A stretch of DNA of 64,000 nt from contig CAXKWD010000006.1 of NCBI GenBank assembly GCA_964059195.1, forward strand, positions 179,334,849-179,398,848. Direction: 5' to 3'. The DNA comes from Ectobius pallidus (Eukaryota > Arthropoda > Insecta > Blattodea > Ectobiidae). The translations under genes and the position numbers were made by a program. Below, in pieces: positions 11,270 to 25,400 of this stretch. The notes under the pieces are model-generated. The model saw nothing but the letters and a program-made list of their open reading frames with translations. It searched no databases and had not been told where the DNA came from. Every line of letters starts with the position of its first letter. The stretch's first letter is position 1.

Positions 11270-12309
11270 AAGTAAAACTTGTTCAAAGCGGAATCGTATG
11301 GGACCAAAAGAATTTTCCAAATTGGGCAAGTTTCCGGATTACACAAATTACACTAGGCTACATAAATGTTATCAATTACTGAACCATGCACCACAAATGT
11401 GAATTTGTAATATGGAAATACTGTAATTAATTATGAACCTTAATTTCTGTACAGCATCACTTTATTTAAATACAGTAAAATACTACACTATTATTAATGG
11501 TTAATAACACTAACACAATATAATTATGCAATTACTGTAGGCTAAATGTTTTCTTGCCTCATTATCCCAAGGTTTATTTCACTTTTGTTGCCACATATCA
11601 GGACATGGGTCCGGACAAAGGCAAGTTTTTAGCCCGTGCATTTACAAACCATTCCCACACTATTTCATTAATTTCTTCATTTCCCGTCTTCTTTTCTTTT
11701 CTCTTCATTTGTCCGTTCCCCTTCATCCACTCCTCCCTTATCTTATCTTTGTTCTTTAAAGTTTCGTAAATTTGCGTTTTACTACATTTGAAACGCAAAA
11801 TTATTTCGTGCACAGAAAGTTTGTGTCTCTCACCTTCATTTTTTCATTGAGCGTGAGCGATACGTACTTTTTGTTCGACATGATGCTACAAGCAGTACAA
11901 GCCAACTGAAACTGAAGCCTGGCGGAAAATATAAAACAAAGCAGGTAGCAAATTTCTTGACTACCGGGTAAATTCCATTGTTGGGCGAAACATAAGCCAC
12001 CGCCGTGTATACTCTAACCGAACTCTCAGGGCTGTACAATATCCGTACTAAGAAGTAACGTGTTCACACAGACATATTATCAAAATATATATTGTAATGC
12101 AGTAGAACATACAATGCTGCTTTTCCGCATTATAGAATAAATTGCTACTAAAATCTTAATTTTTGCATTCCGTTTCCGCGTTAAGCACTTTCCTTTTTAT
12201 ACAAAATATTGACATTTAAAAATGTATTGCATGAGTTGGGACTGAAATATTTGTACGCTTTGGACAGATTTCCGGATTATACACATGCCGCTTTGAACAA
12301 GTTTCACTG
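11270..12309 (-). mobile_element. pogo/Tigger-like remnant, unit 2
   Basis: Copy of the unit 1 remnant with the same inverted repeats. The right flanking TA is mutated to TC. The transposase N-terminal fragment lies at 11598-11881 on the minus strand with the same frameshift and stop. Confidence 0.73.
11598..11881 (-). pseudogene. Tigger-type transposase N-terminus, unit 2
   Basis: Start codon at 11879-11881 (MSNKKYVSLTLN), frameshift, then the CENP-B-like helix-turn-helix part ending at SGPMS and a stop. As in unit 1, no DDE domain follows. Confidence 0.72.
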
Positions 12310-13040
12310 TCCTTAATTAATAAGGTTAAATTTCCACAAACGTGTAAGAAATCAAATAGGCGAGTGCATTGCAGTATTCAAATATTTCGGTGTTATTCAT
12401 TAACACATTTTGTATTTCACAACTTAGAATATATTTTATATTTCTGCTCCCACTAATTAACATTTTAGAAAAGAAATACTTTAGGTTCTGGTCACATATA
12501 TTATAATGCTAATTTTGCAACAAATTTAAAGGCACCAAGAAATTTCAATGATTCACTCTAAGTATTAATGTACCCTTGCTTATTGCTTAAAATAATAATT
12601 TTGTTTTTCTTTGTAATAGATATACTACTTTGTGCTGGCGGTTACACATGTACAACCCTGAGGACTACAAACCATGAACTAAAAGATGGAGGAGTAAGAG
12701 TGTTCTTTCTACAAGTCTGCACCTCAAAGAAGAGTAAGAGTGTCCTTTCTACAAGTCTGCACCTCTAAGAAGAGTACTAGTGTTCTTTCTACAAGCCTAC
12801 ACCTCTATGCACAGGTAAAATATATTGGTGTTATTCAGTAACACCTTTTATATTTCGCAACCTAGAATATATTTTATATTTCTGTTATCACAAATTAACA
12901 TTTTACAGAAGGAATACTTTAGGTTCTGGTCATATATACTATAATGCTAATTTTGCAAACATTTTAAAAGTCCCAAGAAATTTCAAAGATACACTCTGAG
13001 TATTAATGTACCCTTGCTTATTGTTTAAAATAATAATCTT

Positions 13041-13362
13041 AAAAAAAAAACTTTGTGGAACTTTATACAGTGAAGCAACTATAATAAAATTAATTTATTA
13101 TATGAGTTGACATAAACACACTTTTTGCTTCATTTACCATATTTTTGGTATGACGCGTTTCAAGGATCCTCCTCCCCATTTTCAAATATGACAGAGTTCT
13201 GTAATTAACAAAGTTGTTGACTATTAAACACTTTAGGCCTCACTTTTCCTTTGACAGGGTATTTGAAAATGGGGAGGAGGCTCCTTGAAACGCGTCATAC
13301 CAAAAATATGGTAAGCGAAGCAAAAAGTGTGTTTATGTCAACTCATATAGTAAATTAATTTT
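13041..13362. mobile_element. Foldback element, units 2/3
   Basis: Same element as 6448-6770, flanked by ATAATAATCTT at 13030-13040 and 13363-13373. The arm pairing is slightly better here because the left arm reads CTCCTCCCCATTTTC, matching the right arm exactly. Confidence 0.8.
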
Positions 13363-15690
13363 ATAATAATCTTTTGTTTGTTTTTAACAGATAATCTACT
13401 GTGTGCTGGCGATAACACATGTATAACCCTGAGGATTACATAGCATGAACTAAGAAGATAGAAGAGTAAGATCTGGCTTCTGGCTGTGATGCGGTCAACA
13501 ATATTTCCACATCCTGTGTCAGTACATAGAAAAGATGAGTATTCTTCCATTTTAAGAAATTCAATTTTACAAAGTTTAGAGTTTATTAGTTTAAACTTCC
13601 AACATCTGATTAAATCCATAATTTCATAATTTTTTCTGCCTCTTCTAGTTGCTGTAATTAAAGAATAGGCAGAGTAGTTTATACTACTTCAGAGTAGTTC
13701 AGATTAACTGGCACTAACATTACTAAAGGCATTTAGATAACACAATGCTTTTCTTTATAAATTTGAAAAGTTTTAATTCACTTTTAAAAGTTTTGTAACA
13801 TTAGTATTTTTAGTGCACAAAATGCTACAGTTCAAAACAATTTTAAAAGTCCCAAGAATTTTCAGTTGTTCACTCAGACTAAACTTCCAACTACTGATTC
13901 CATCGATATTCTCATCATCTTTTCTGTTTCCAAATGAAGCATTGTTCTTTTATTGTTGCTGAAGTTAATTAGTAGTTAGAGTAGTTAAAGAGCAATTTGT
14001 TGTAGCTAGCCCTAACAATACTAAAATGGTAGTTAGATAAGACAATGCTTCCTTATGAAATTGAAAAGTTTTAATTCACTCCATAAAGTTCTGTAAGTTG
14101 AATATCATATGCACATAAAACTCTAATTTTTCAACAGTTTTAAATATCCCAAGAAATTTCAATGATTCACTCTAGTCTACCCTTGCTTATTGCTTAAAAT
14201 ATTAATCTTTTGTTCTTTTGTAACAGATATACTACTCTGTGCAGTACAACCCTGAGGAATACAAAGCGTGAAATAAGAAGATAAAATAGTAAGAGTGTCC
14301 TTTCTACAAATCTGCAAATGAGGGCTCCTGGCTGTCGTCTTGCTGTGGTGTGGTCAACAATAGTTCTAAATGTAAGATAACATTCCATGTCATTACATAG
14401 AAAACATCAGTATTTTTCCATTTTAAGAAATGCTATTTTACTAAGTTTAGAGTTCATAGGTTTAAAGTTTGAACTTCTGATTCCATCCATATTGTTATTA
14501 TCTTTTATACTACAAATGAAGCATTCTCCTCTTGAACTTGCTGTAGTTAAAGAGTAGTTGAAATTCACTAATAGAAGTTTTGTAACTTGAATATTTTTAA
14601 TACATATAATGCTAAGAAGGGCCCAAGAAATTTGAATTATTCACACTGAGTATTTGCTTACTATTAAAAATCATAATAATTTGTTCATTTGTTTCAGATA
14701 TACTACCATGAACTTATATACAACCCTGAGGACTACAAAGCATGAACTAAAAGATAGAATAGTAAGATTGTCCTTTCTACAAGTCTACACCTCAAAGAAG
14801 AGTAAGTGTGTCCTTTCTATAAGACTGCACCTCTAAGAAGAGTAAGAGTGTCCTTTCTACAAGCCTACACCTCTATGCACAGGTAAAATATTTTGGTGTT
14901 ATTCAGTAACACCTTTTATATTTCACAACCTAGAATATATTTTATATTTCTGCTCCCACAAATTAACATTTTAGAAAAGAAATACTTTAGGTTCTGGTCA
15001 CATATATTATAATGCTAATTTTGCAACAAATTTAAAGGCACCAAGAAATTTCAATGATTCACTCTAAGTATTAATGTACCCTTGCTTATTGCTTAAAATA
15101 ATAATTTTTTTTTTCTTTGTAATAGATATACTACTTTGTGCTGGCGGTTACACATGTACAACCCTGAGGACTACAAACCATGAACTAAAAGATGGAGGAG
15201 TAAGAGTGTTCTTTCTACAAGTCTGCACCTCAAAGAAGAGTAAGAGTGTCCTTTCTACAAGTCTGCACCTCTAAGAAGAGTACTAGTGTCCTTTCTACAA
15301 GCCTACACCTCTATGCACAGGTAAAATATTTTGGTGTTATTCAGTAACACCTTTTATATTTCGCAACCTAGAATATATTTTATATTTCTGTTACCACAAA
15401 TTAACATTTTACAGAAGGAATACTTTAGGTTTTGGTCATATATAATATAATGCTAATTTTGCAAACATTTTAAAAGTCCCAAGAAATTTCAATGATACAC
15501 TCTGAGTATTAATGTACCCGTGCTTGTTGTTTAAAATAATAATCTTAAAAAAAAAAACTTTGTGGAACTTTATACAGTAAAGCAACTATAATAATATTAA
15601 TTTATTATATGAGTTGACATAAACACACTTTTTGCTTCATTTACCATATTTTTGGTATGACGCGTTTCAAGGATCCTCCTCCCAATTTTC
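13184..15690. repeat. Array unit 3, short hybrid unit (2507 bp)
   Basis: Left part equals cassettes a, b and c. At about 14883-14990 it passes, within homologous cassette sequence, straight into cassette e. About 4.08 kb present in the other units (cassette d, Penelope-like element, 482-bp duplication, pogo) is absent. The left part shares variants with unit 5 and the right part shares variants with unit 1 (for example CCCGTGCTTGTTG near 15517 and 6418). The unit is best read as the joint of an unequal exchange. Local losses include 5 bp near 14654. Confidence 0.88.
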
Positions 15691-15869
15691 AAATTTGACA
15701 GAGTTCTGTAATTAACAAAGTTGTTGAATATTAAACACTTTAAGCCTCACTTTTCCTTTGACAGGGTATTTGAAAATGGGGAGGAGGCTCCTTGAAACGC
15801 GTTATACCAAAAATATGGTAAGCGAAGCAAAAAGTGTGTTTATGTCAACTCATATAGTAAATTAATTTT
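15547..15869. mobile_element. Foldback element, units 3/4
   Basis: Same element, flanked by ATAATAATCTT at 15536-15546 and 15870-15880. Sequence variants match the unit 1/2 copy (CAGTAAAGCAACT), in line with the 9.1-kb duplication. Confidence 0.8.
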
Positions 15870-17713
15870 ATAATAATCTTTTGTTTGTTTTTAACAGATA
15901 ATCTACTGTGTGCTGGCGATAACACATGTATAACCCTGAGGATTACATAGCATGAACTAAGAAGATAGAAGAGTAAGATCTGGCTTCTGGCTGTGATGCG
16001 GTCAACAATATTTCCACATCCTGTGTCAGTACATAGAGAAGATGAGTATTCTTCCATTTTAAGAAATTCAATTTTACAAAGTTTAGAGTTTATTAGTTTA
16101 AACTTCCAACATCTGATTAAATCCATAATTTCATAATTTTTTCTGCCTCTTCTAGTTGCTGTAATTAAAGAATAGGCAGAGTATTTTATACTACTTCAGA
16201 GTAGTTCAGATTAACTGGCACTAACATTACTAAAGGCATTTAGATAACACAATGCTTTTCTTTATAAATTTGAAAAGTTTTAATTCACTTTTAAAAGTTT
16301 TGTAACATTAGTATTTTTAGTGCACAAAATGCTACAGTTCAAAACAATTTTAAAAGTCCCAAGAATTTTCAGTTGTTCACTCAGACTAAACTTCCAACTA
16401 CTGATTCCATCGATATTCTCATCATCTTTTCTGTTTCCAAATGAAGCATTGTTCTTTTATTGTTGCTGAAGTTAATTAGTAGTTAGAGTAGTTAAAGAGC
16501 AATTTGTTGTAGCTAGCCCTAACAATACTAAAATGGTAGTTAGATAAGACAATGCTTCCTTATGAAATTGAAAAGTTTTAATTCACTCCATAAAGTTCTG
16601 TAAGTTGAATATCATATGCACATAAAACTCTAATTTTTCAACAGTTTTAAATATCCCAAGAAATTTCAATGATTCACTCTAGTCTACCCTTGCTTATTGC
16701 TTAAAATATTAATCTTTTGTTCTTTTGTAACAGATATACTACTCTGTGCAGTACAACCCTGAGGAATACAAAGCGTGAAATAAGAAGATAAAATAGTAAG
16801 AGTGTCCTTTCTACAAATCTGCAAATGAGGGCTCCTGGCTGTCGTCTTGCTGTGGTGTGGTCAACAATAGTTCTAAATGTAAGATAACATTCCATGTCAT
16901 TACATAGAAAACATCAGTATTTTTCCATTTTAAGAAATGCTATTTTACTAAGTTTAGAGTTCATAAGTTTAAAGTTTGAACTTCTGATTCCATCCATATT
17001 TTTATCATCTTTTATACTACAAATGAAGCATTGTCCTCTTGAACTTGCTGTAGTTAAAGAGTAGTTGAAATTCACTAATAGAAGTTTTGTAACTTGAATA
17101 TTTTTAATACATATAATGCTAAGAAGGGCCCAAGAAGTTTGAATTATTCACACTGAGTATTACTCTTGCTTACTATTAAAAATCATAATAATTTGTTCAT
17201 TTGTTTCAGATATACTACCATGAACTTATATACAACCCTGAGGACTACAAAGCATGAACTAAAAGATAGAATAGTAAGATTGTCCTTTCTACAAGTCTAC
17301 ACCTCAAAGAAGAGTAAGTGTGTCCTTTCTACAAGACTGCACCTCTAAGAAGAGTAAGAGTGTCCTTTCTACAAGCCTACACCTCTATGCACAGGTAAAA
17401 TATTTTGGTGTTTTTCAGTAACACCTTTTATATTTCACAACCTAGAATATATTTTATATTTCTGCTACCACAAATTAACATTTTACAGAAAGAATACTTT
17501 AGGTTCTGGTCATATATAATGTAATGCTAATTTTGCAAAAATTTTTAATTTCCCAAGAAATTTCAATGATACACTCTGAGTATTAATGTACCCTTGCTTA
17601 TTGTTTAAAATAATAATCTTTTGTTTGTTTTTAACAGACATACTACTGTGTGCTGGTGGTTACACTTGTACAATCCTGAGGAATACAAAGCGCAAAATAA
17701 GAAGATAAAAGAG

Positions 17714-19217
17714 AAAGTATAAATTGATTGAAACTGTTATTAAAACTTTAGTACAGTGGATAAAATTCTACCCTCGAACAGTCACTACGTTTCAGCCTGA
17801 CCTCCAGGCCTTCCTCAGGTGAACTAGAAACTACTCGCATGTTGGTACGTTGTCCATGCTGGAAGGGGTCTCTGCCGTGGTCCCGTGCCAGTTCGGAAAA
17901 CCACCCTGCTCACAGTCATCCTCCATACCATCGTTGTGTAACATAAAGGTGGTATCCCTGTGGTGTACTTCCATCCATTCTCTCAGGATTTTGTATTCTG
18001 CAGGCATCGCTACATGAATGGGGGGGAAATTTTGGTGTTGTAGTTCCCTTTGCGAATCTCCTGACGATGTCCAACCCATCATCGCCTAGGTCTCCTTCAT
18101 AGTTGTTGAGGAGTTTCCTCGTTCTCCTGATAATATGAAAGGCTTCGCATATCTTCCTCCGAGTAACGTCTTTTTCTACCTCTAAAATTTCAAAACCGCC
18201 GAATTGATTTTTTCAACCATATGCTGACTTAGGCCGGTATTGGTATTTTTGTTCCTTACATCGCGCTCATGTTCTCGGAGCCTTGCGGTAAACGACCTCC
18301 TGGTCTCCCCAATGTAAACACCATCACAATCTTTACAGTTTATTGCATATACATCTGGTTTTTAATTTTTCCCGGTTTCAATCCCAAACCTTTTATATTG
18401 CGAAAACATGTTCTCTATGGTCTTTCCTGACTTGTAGGCCGGCATTCAAGTCAGGAAGGACTATGGAGAACATGTTTTCGCGATATAAAATGTTTGGGAT
18501 TGAAACCGGGAAAAATGAATAACCAGGTGTGTATGCAATAACCTGTAAAGATTGTGATGGTGTTTACATTGGGGAGATCGGTAGGTCATTTACCGTAAGG
18601 CTCCGAGAACATGAGCGCGATGTAAGGAACAAAAATACCAATACCGGCCTAAGTCAGCATATGGTTGAAAACAATCATCAAATCGGCGGTTTTGAAATTT
18701 TAGAAGTAGAAAACGATGTTATTTGGAGGTAGATATGCGAGGCCTTTCATATTATCAGGAGAACGGAGAAACTCTCAACAACTATGAAGGAGACCTAGGC
18801 GATGATTGGTTGGACATCGTCAGGAGATTCACAAAGGGAACAACAACACCAAAATTTCCCCCGTTTACGTAGCGACTCCCGCAGAATACGAAATCCCGAG
18901 AGAATGGATCAAAGTAACCCACAGTGATACCACATTTATGTTACGCGCCGAGGATACGGAGGATGACTGTGCACAGGGTGGTTTTCCAAACTGGCACGGG
19001 TGCACGGCAGAGACCCTTTCCAGCATGGACAACGTACCAACATGCGAGTAGATTTTAGTTCACCTGGTTAAGGCCTGGAGGTCATGCTGAAACGTAGTGA
19101 CTGTTCAAAGGTAGAATTTTATCCACTGTACTAAAGTTTTAATAACAGTTTTAATCAATTCATATTTATAACCAGTGGGAAGAGTTGGACCTGGGTTGTG
19201 AATTACCTGGTATGTTG
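17714..19217. mobile_element. Palindromic Penelope-like element, unit 4
   Basis: Same inverted pair of GIY-YIG tails, flanked by AAAAGAG (17707-17713 and 19218-19224). The right-arm nuclease core is at 18527-18732. The 3-bp loss in the left arm distinguishes it from the other copies. Confidence 0.72.
18448..19051 (+). pseudogene. GIY-YIG endonuclease tail, right arm, unit 4
   Basis: Identical in translation to the unit 2 right arm, including the stop after DVIWR. Supports the recent origin of unit 4 from unit 2. Confidence 0.7.
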
Positions 19218-20365
19218 AAAAGAGTAAGAGTGTCCTTCCTACAAATCTGCAATTGAGGGCTCCTGGTTGCCGTCTGGCTGTGGTGTGGTCAACAATAGTT
19301 CTAAGTGTAAGTCACATTCCATGTCATTACATAGAAAAGATCTGTATTCTTCCATTTTAAGAAATGCTATTTTACAAAGTATAGAGTTCATAAGTTTAAC
19401 GTTCGAACTTATGATTAGATCCATATTTTCATCATCTTTTCTACTACAAATGAAGCATTGTCCTCTTAGTTGGGTACCTTATGTCATCCCGTGGGCTCCT
19501 GCGTGAAGAATGCAACACACCTATATTTTGAGTTTCTATGAAGTCTAAGGATACCCGAACCACTTGATGCTACTCTGGGGGTCGCGTCTGAGTTTCGTGA
19601 TGACTTCATCAAAATAGCGGACATCAATGACATGTCGCATGTCACAGAAATGGCCATAAAGTATAAACTATTTGTGATAGAGACTTGGAAAAAACGGTTT
19701 TGAAATCACAATGAAATGCTCTACGATATTGTTTCTTACACATATGGAACTAAGATGGCATTCTACCAAAATATCACACTTTTTGTTGGAAAAATGAAAA
19801 AAAATGGTCCTGTAGAATGTGTTCTCTTGAAATTTCGATAGAAGATGATACCATGCCATAAGCTACATGTAATCAAAATTTTTGAGGAGTTTAATAATGA
19901 TTCTATTCCCGTTTACCAGAAGTTTCCAACGTCAATAGTTTTAATTCTGTTGTAGTTTTTGTAAAACAAACAGCAATCTCCAAATTTCAATATGCTTTCT
20001 CCTGAAGATTTTAAGCTTTATTATGTCTAAGGATACCCGAATCACTTGATGCTGCTCTAGCGGTCGTGTCCGAGTCACGTGATGACTTCATCAAAATTTC
20101 GGTCTTCAATAACGTGTTGTGTTTCACAGAAATGAATATAAACTGAAAACTATTTGTAAAGGAGACTTGCAGAAAAATGTTATTTTGAAATGGGAATAAA
20201 CTGGTAATGTAATCATAACTGAATAAATTTTGCTGTTGTGTTTCTGCATGCTGCACATTAAAATCTTGAATTATGATTGCACACATGAAACGGATAGAAT
20301 ACAATTAAACTGGTAACACTTAGCCTATCCCTAGACTGCTCGGAGTGTATTTCTGTTTTCTGTTA

Positions 20366-21405
20366 AAGTAAAACTTGTTCAAAGCGGAATCGTATGGGAC
20401 CAAAAGAATTTTCCAAATTGGGCAAGTTTCCGGATTACACAAATTACACTAGGCTACATAAATGTTATCAATTACTGAACCATGCACCACAAATGTGAAT
20501 TTGTAATATGGAAATACTGTAATTAATTATGAACCTTAATTTCTGTACAGCATCACTTTATTTAAATACAGTAAAATACTACACTATTATTAATGGTTAA
20601 TAACACTAACACAATATAATTATGCAATTACTGTAGGCTAAATGTTTTCTTGCCTCATTATCCCAAGGTTTATTTCACTTTTGTTGCCACATATCAGGAC
20701 ATGGGTCCGGACAAAGGCAAGTTTTTAGCCCGTGCATTTACAAACCATTCCCACACTATTTCATTAATTTCTTCATTTCCCGTCTTCTTTTCTTTTCTCT
20801 TCATTTGTCCGTTCCCCTTCATCCACTCCTCCCTTATCTTATCTTTGTTCTTTAAAGTTTCGTAAATTTGCGTTTTACTACATTTGAAACGCAAAATTAT
20901 TTCGTGCACAGAAAGTTTGTGTCTCTCACCTTCATTTTTTCATTGAGCGTGAGCGATACGTACTTTTTGTTCGACATGATGCTACAAGCAGTACAAGCCA
21001 ACTGAAACTGAAGCCTGGCGGAAAATATAAAACAAAGCAGGTAGCAAATTTCTTGACTACCGGGTAAATTCCATTGTTGGGCGAAACATAAGCCACCGCC
21101 GTGTATACTCTAACCGAACTCTCAGGGCTGTACAATATCCGTACTAAGAAGTAACGTGTTCACACAGACATATTATCAAAATATATATTGTAATGCAGTA
21201 GAACATACAATGCTGCTTTTCCGCATTATAGAATAAATTGCTACTAAAATCTTAATTTTTGCATTCCGTTTCCGCGTTAAGCACTTTCCTTTTTATACAA
21301 AATATTGACATTTAAAAATGTATTGCATGAGTTGGGACTGAAATATTTGTACGCTTTGGACAGATTTCCGGATTATACACATGCCGCTTTGAACAAGTTT
21401 CACTG
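20366..21405 (-). mobile_element. pogo/Tigger-like remnant, unit 4
   Basis: Third copy. Both the terminal inverted repeats and the mutated right TA match unit 2. The transposase fragment is at 20694-20977 on the minus strand. Confidence 0.73.
20694..20977 (-). pseudogene. Tigger-type transposase N-terminus, unit 4
   Basis: Same fragment as in units 1 and 2: MSNKKYVSLTLN start at 20975-20977, frameshift, helix-turn-helix part, early stop after SGPMS. Confidence 0.72.
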
Positions 21406-22136
21406 TCCTTAATTAATAAGGTTAAATTTCCACAAACGTGTAAGAAATCAAATAGGCGAGTGCATTGCAGTATTCAAATATTTCGGTGTTATTCATTAAC
21501 ACATTTTGTATTTCACAACTTAGAATATATTTTATATTTCTGCTCCCACTAATTAACATTTTAGAAAAGAAATACTTTAGGTTCTGGTCACATATATTAT
21601 AATGCTAATTTTGCAACAAATTTAAAGGCACCAAGAAATTTCAATGATTCACTCTAAGTATTAATGTACCCTTGCTTATTGCTTAAAATAATAATTTTGT
21701 TTTTCTTTGTAATAGATATACTACTTTGTGCTGGCGGTTACACATGTACAACCCTGAGGACTACAAACCATGAACTAAAAGATGGAGGAGTAAGAGTGTT
21801 CTTTCTACAAGTCTGCACCTCAAAGAAGAGTAAGAGTGTCCTTTCTACAAGTCTGCACCTCTAAGAAGAGTACTAGTGTCCTTTCTACAAGCCTACACCT
21901 CTATGCACAGGTAAAATATATTGGTGTTATTCAGTAACACCTTTTATATTTCGCAACCTAGAATATATTTTATATTTCTGTTATCACAAATTAACATTTT
22001 ACAGAAGGAATACTTTAGGTTCTGGTCATATATACTATAATGCTAATTTTGCAAACATTTTAAAAGTCCCAAGAAATTTCAAAGATACACTCTGAGTATT
22101 AATGTACCCTTGCTTATTGTTTAAAATAATAATCTT

Positions 22137-22458
22137 AAAAAAAAAACTTTGTGGAACTTTATACAGTGAAGCAACTATAATAAAATTAATTTATTATATG
22201 AGTTGACATAAACACACTTTTTGCTTCATTTACCATATTTTTGGTATGACGCGTTTCAAGGATCCTCCTCCCCATTTTCAAATATGACAGAGTTCTGTAA
22301 TTAACAAAGTTGTTGACTATTAAACACTTTAGGCCTCACTTTTCCTTTGACAGGGTATTTGAAAATGGGGAGGAGGCTCCTTGAAACGCGTCATACCAAA
22401 AATATGGTAAGCGAAGCAAAAAGTGTGTTTATGTCAACTCATATAGTAAATTAATTTT
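22137..22458. mobile_element. Foldback element, units 4/5
   Basis: Same element, flanked by ATAATAATCTT at 22126-22136 and 22459-22469. Variants match the unit 2/3 copy. Confidence 0.8.
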
Positions 22459-25400
22459 ATAATAATCTTTTGTTTGTTTTTAACAGATAATCTACTGTGT
22501 GCTGGCGATAACACATGTATAACCCTGAGGATTACATAGCATGAACTAAGAAGATAGAAGAGTAAGATCTGGCTTCTGGCTGTGATGCGGTCAACAATAT
22601 TTCCACATCCTGTGTCAGTACATAGAAAAGATGAGTATTCTTCCATTTTAAGAAATTCAATTTTACAAAGTTTAGAGTTTATTAGTTTAAACTTCCAACA
22701 TCTGATTAAATCCATAATTTCATAATTTTTTCTGCCTCTTCTAGTTGCTGTAATTAAAGAATAGGCAGAGTAGTTTATACTACTTCAGAGTAGTTCAGAT
22801 TAACTGGCACTAACATTACTAAAGGCATTTAGATAACACAATGCTTTTCTTTATAAATTTGAAAAGTTTTAATTCACTTTTAAAAGTTTTGTAACATTAG
22901 TATTTTTAGTGCACAAAATGCTACAGTTCAAAACAATTTTAAAAGTCCCAAGAATTTTCAGTTGTTCACTCAGACTAAACTTCCAACTACTGATTCCATC
23001 GATATTCTCATCATCTTTTCTGTTTCCAAATGAAGCATTGTTCTTTTATTGTTGCTGAAGTTAATTAGTAGTTAGAGTAGTTAAAGAGCAATTTGTTGTA
23101 GCTAGCCCTAACAATACTAAAATGGTAGTTAGATAAGACAATGCTTCCTTATGAAATTGAAAAGTTTTAATTCACTCCATAAAGTTCTGTAAGTTGAATA
23201 TCATATGCACATAAAACTCTAATTTTTCAACAGTTTTAAATATCCCAAGAAATTTCAATGATTCACTCTAGTCTACCCTTGCTTATTGCTTAAAATATTA
23301 ATCTTTTGTTCTTTTGTAACAGATATACTACTCTGTGCAGTACAACCCTGAGGAATACAAAGCGTGAAATAAGAAGATAAAATAGTAAGAGTGTCCTTTC
23401 TACAAATCTGCAAATGAGGGCTCCTGGCTGTCGTCTTGCTGTGGTGTGGTCAACAATAGTTCTAAATGTAAGATAACATTCCATGTCATTACATAGAAAA
23501 CATCAGTATTTTTCCATTTTAAGAAATGCTATTTTACTAAGTTTAGAGTTCATAAGTTTAAAGTTTGAACTTCTGATTCCATCCATATTTTTATCATCTT
23601 TTATACTACAAATGAAGCATTGTCCTCTTGAACTTGCTGTAGTTAAAGAGTAGTTGAAATTCACTAATAGAAGTTTTGTAACTTGAATATTTTTAATACA
23701 TATAATGCTAAGAAGGGCCCAAGAAGTTTGAATTATTCACACTGAGTATTACTCTTGCTTACTATTAAAAATCATAATAATTTGTTCATTTGTTTCAGAT
23801 ATACTACCATGAACTTATATACAACCCTGAGGACTACAAAGCATGAACTAAAAGATAGAATAGTAAGATTGTCCTTTCTACAAGTCTACACCTCAAAGAA
23901 GAGTAAGTGTGTCCTTTCTACAAGACTGCACCTCTAAGAAGAGTAAGAGTGTCCTTTCTACAAGCCTACACCTCTATGCACAGGTAAAATATTTTGGTGT
24001 TTTTCAGTAACACCTTTTATATTTCACAACCTAGAATATATTTTATATTTCTGCTACCACAAATTAACATTTTACAGAAAGAATACTTTAGGTTCTGGTC
24101 ATATATAATGTAATGCTAATTTTGCAAAAATTTTTAATTTCCCAAGAAATTTCAATGATACACTCTGAGTATTAATGTACCCTTGCTTATTGTTTAAAAT
24201 AATAATCTTTTGTTTGTTTTTAACAGACATACTACTGTGTGCTGGTGGTTACACTTGTACAATCCTGAGGAATACAAAGCGCAAAATAAGAAGATAAAAG
24301 AGAAAGTATAAATTGATTGAAACTGTTATTAAAACTTTAGTACAGTGGATAAAATTCTACCCTCGAACAGTCACTACGTTTCAGCCTGACCTCCAGGCCT
24401 TCCTCAGGTGAACTAGAAACTACTCGCATGTTGGTACGTTGTCCATGCTGGAAGGGGTCTCTGCCGTGGTCCCGTGCCAGTTCGGAAAACCACCCTGCTC
24501 ACAGTCATCCTCCATACCATCGTTGTGTAACATAAAGGTGGTATCCCTGTGGTGTACTTCCATCCATTCTCTCAGGATTTTGTATTCTGCAGGCATCGCT
24601 ACATGAATGGGGGGGAAATTTTGGTGTTGTAGTTCCCTTTGCGAATCTCCTGACGATGTCCAACCCATCATCGCCTAGGTCTCCTTCATAGTTGTTGAGG
24701 AGTTTCCTCGTTCTCCTGATAATATGAAAGGCTTCGCATATCTTCCTCCGAGTAACGTCTTTTTCTACCTCTAAAATTTCAAAACCGCCGAATTGATGAT
24801 TTTTTCAACCATATGCTGACTTAGGCCGGTATTGGTATTTTTGTTCCTTACATCGCGCTCATGTTCTCGGAGCCTTGCGGTAAACGACCTCCTGGTCTCC
24901 CCAATGTAAACAACATCACAATCTTTACAGTTTATTGCATATACATCTGGTTTTTAATTTTTCCCGGTTTCAATCCCAAACCTTTTATATTGCGAAAACA
25001 TGTTCTCTATGGTCTTTCCTGACTTGTAGGCCGGCATTCAAGTCAGGAAGGACTATGGAGAACATGTTTTCGCGATATAAAATGTTTGGGATTGAAACCG
25101 GGAAAAATGAATAACCAGGTGTGCATGCAATAACCTGTAAATATTGTGATGGTGTTTACATTGGGGAGATCGGTAGGTCATTTACCGTAAGGCTCCGAGA
25201 ACATGAGCGCGATGTAAGGAACAAAAATACCAATACCGGCCTAAGTCAGCATATGGTAGAAAACAATCATCAAATCGGCGGTATGAAATTTTAGAAGTAG
25301 AAAACGATGTTATTTGGAGGTAGATATGCGAGGCCTTTCATATTATCAGGAGAACGGAGAAACTCTCAACAACTGTGAAGGAGACCTAGGCGATGATTGG

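Larger units (their letters stand above)
6592..13183. repeat. Array unit 2 (6592 bp)
   Basis: Same order of parts as unit 1: cassettes (6782-8614), Penelope-like palindrome (8615-10121), cassette remainder and the 482-bp duplication (10122-11269), pogo remnant (11270-12309), cassette e (about 12362-13029). It shares private variants with unit 4, for example GCATACATGCCGC-type changes near 12290 and loss of the TA after the pogo right end. Confidence 0.92.
15691..22279. repeat. Array unit 4 (6589 bp)
   Basis: Full unit closest to unit 2. Order: cassettes (15881-17713), Penelope-like palindrome (17714-19217), cassette remainder and the 482-bp duplication (19218-20365), pogo (20366-21405), cassette e to 22125. 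Its left Penelope arm has lost 3 bp near 18207. Confidence 0.92.
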
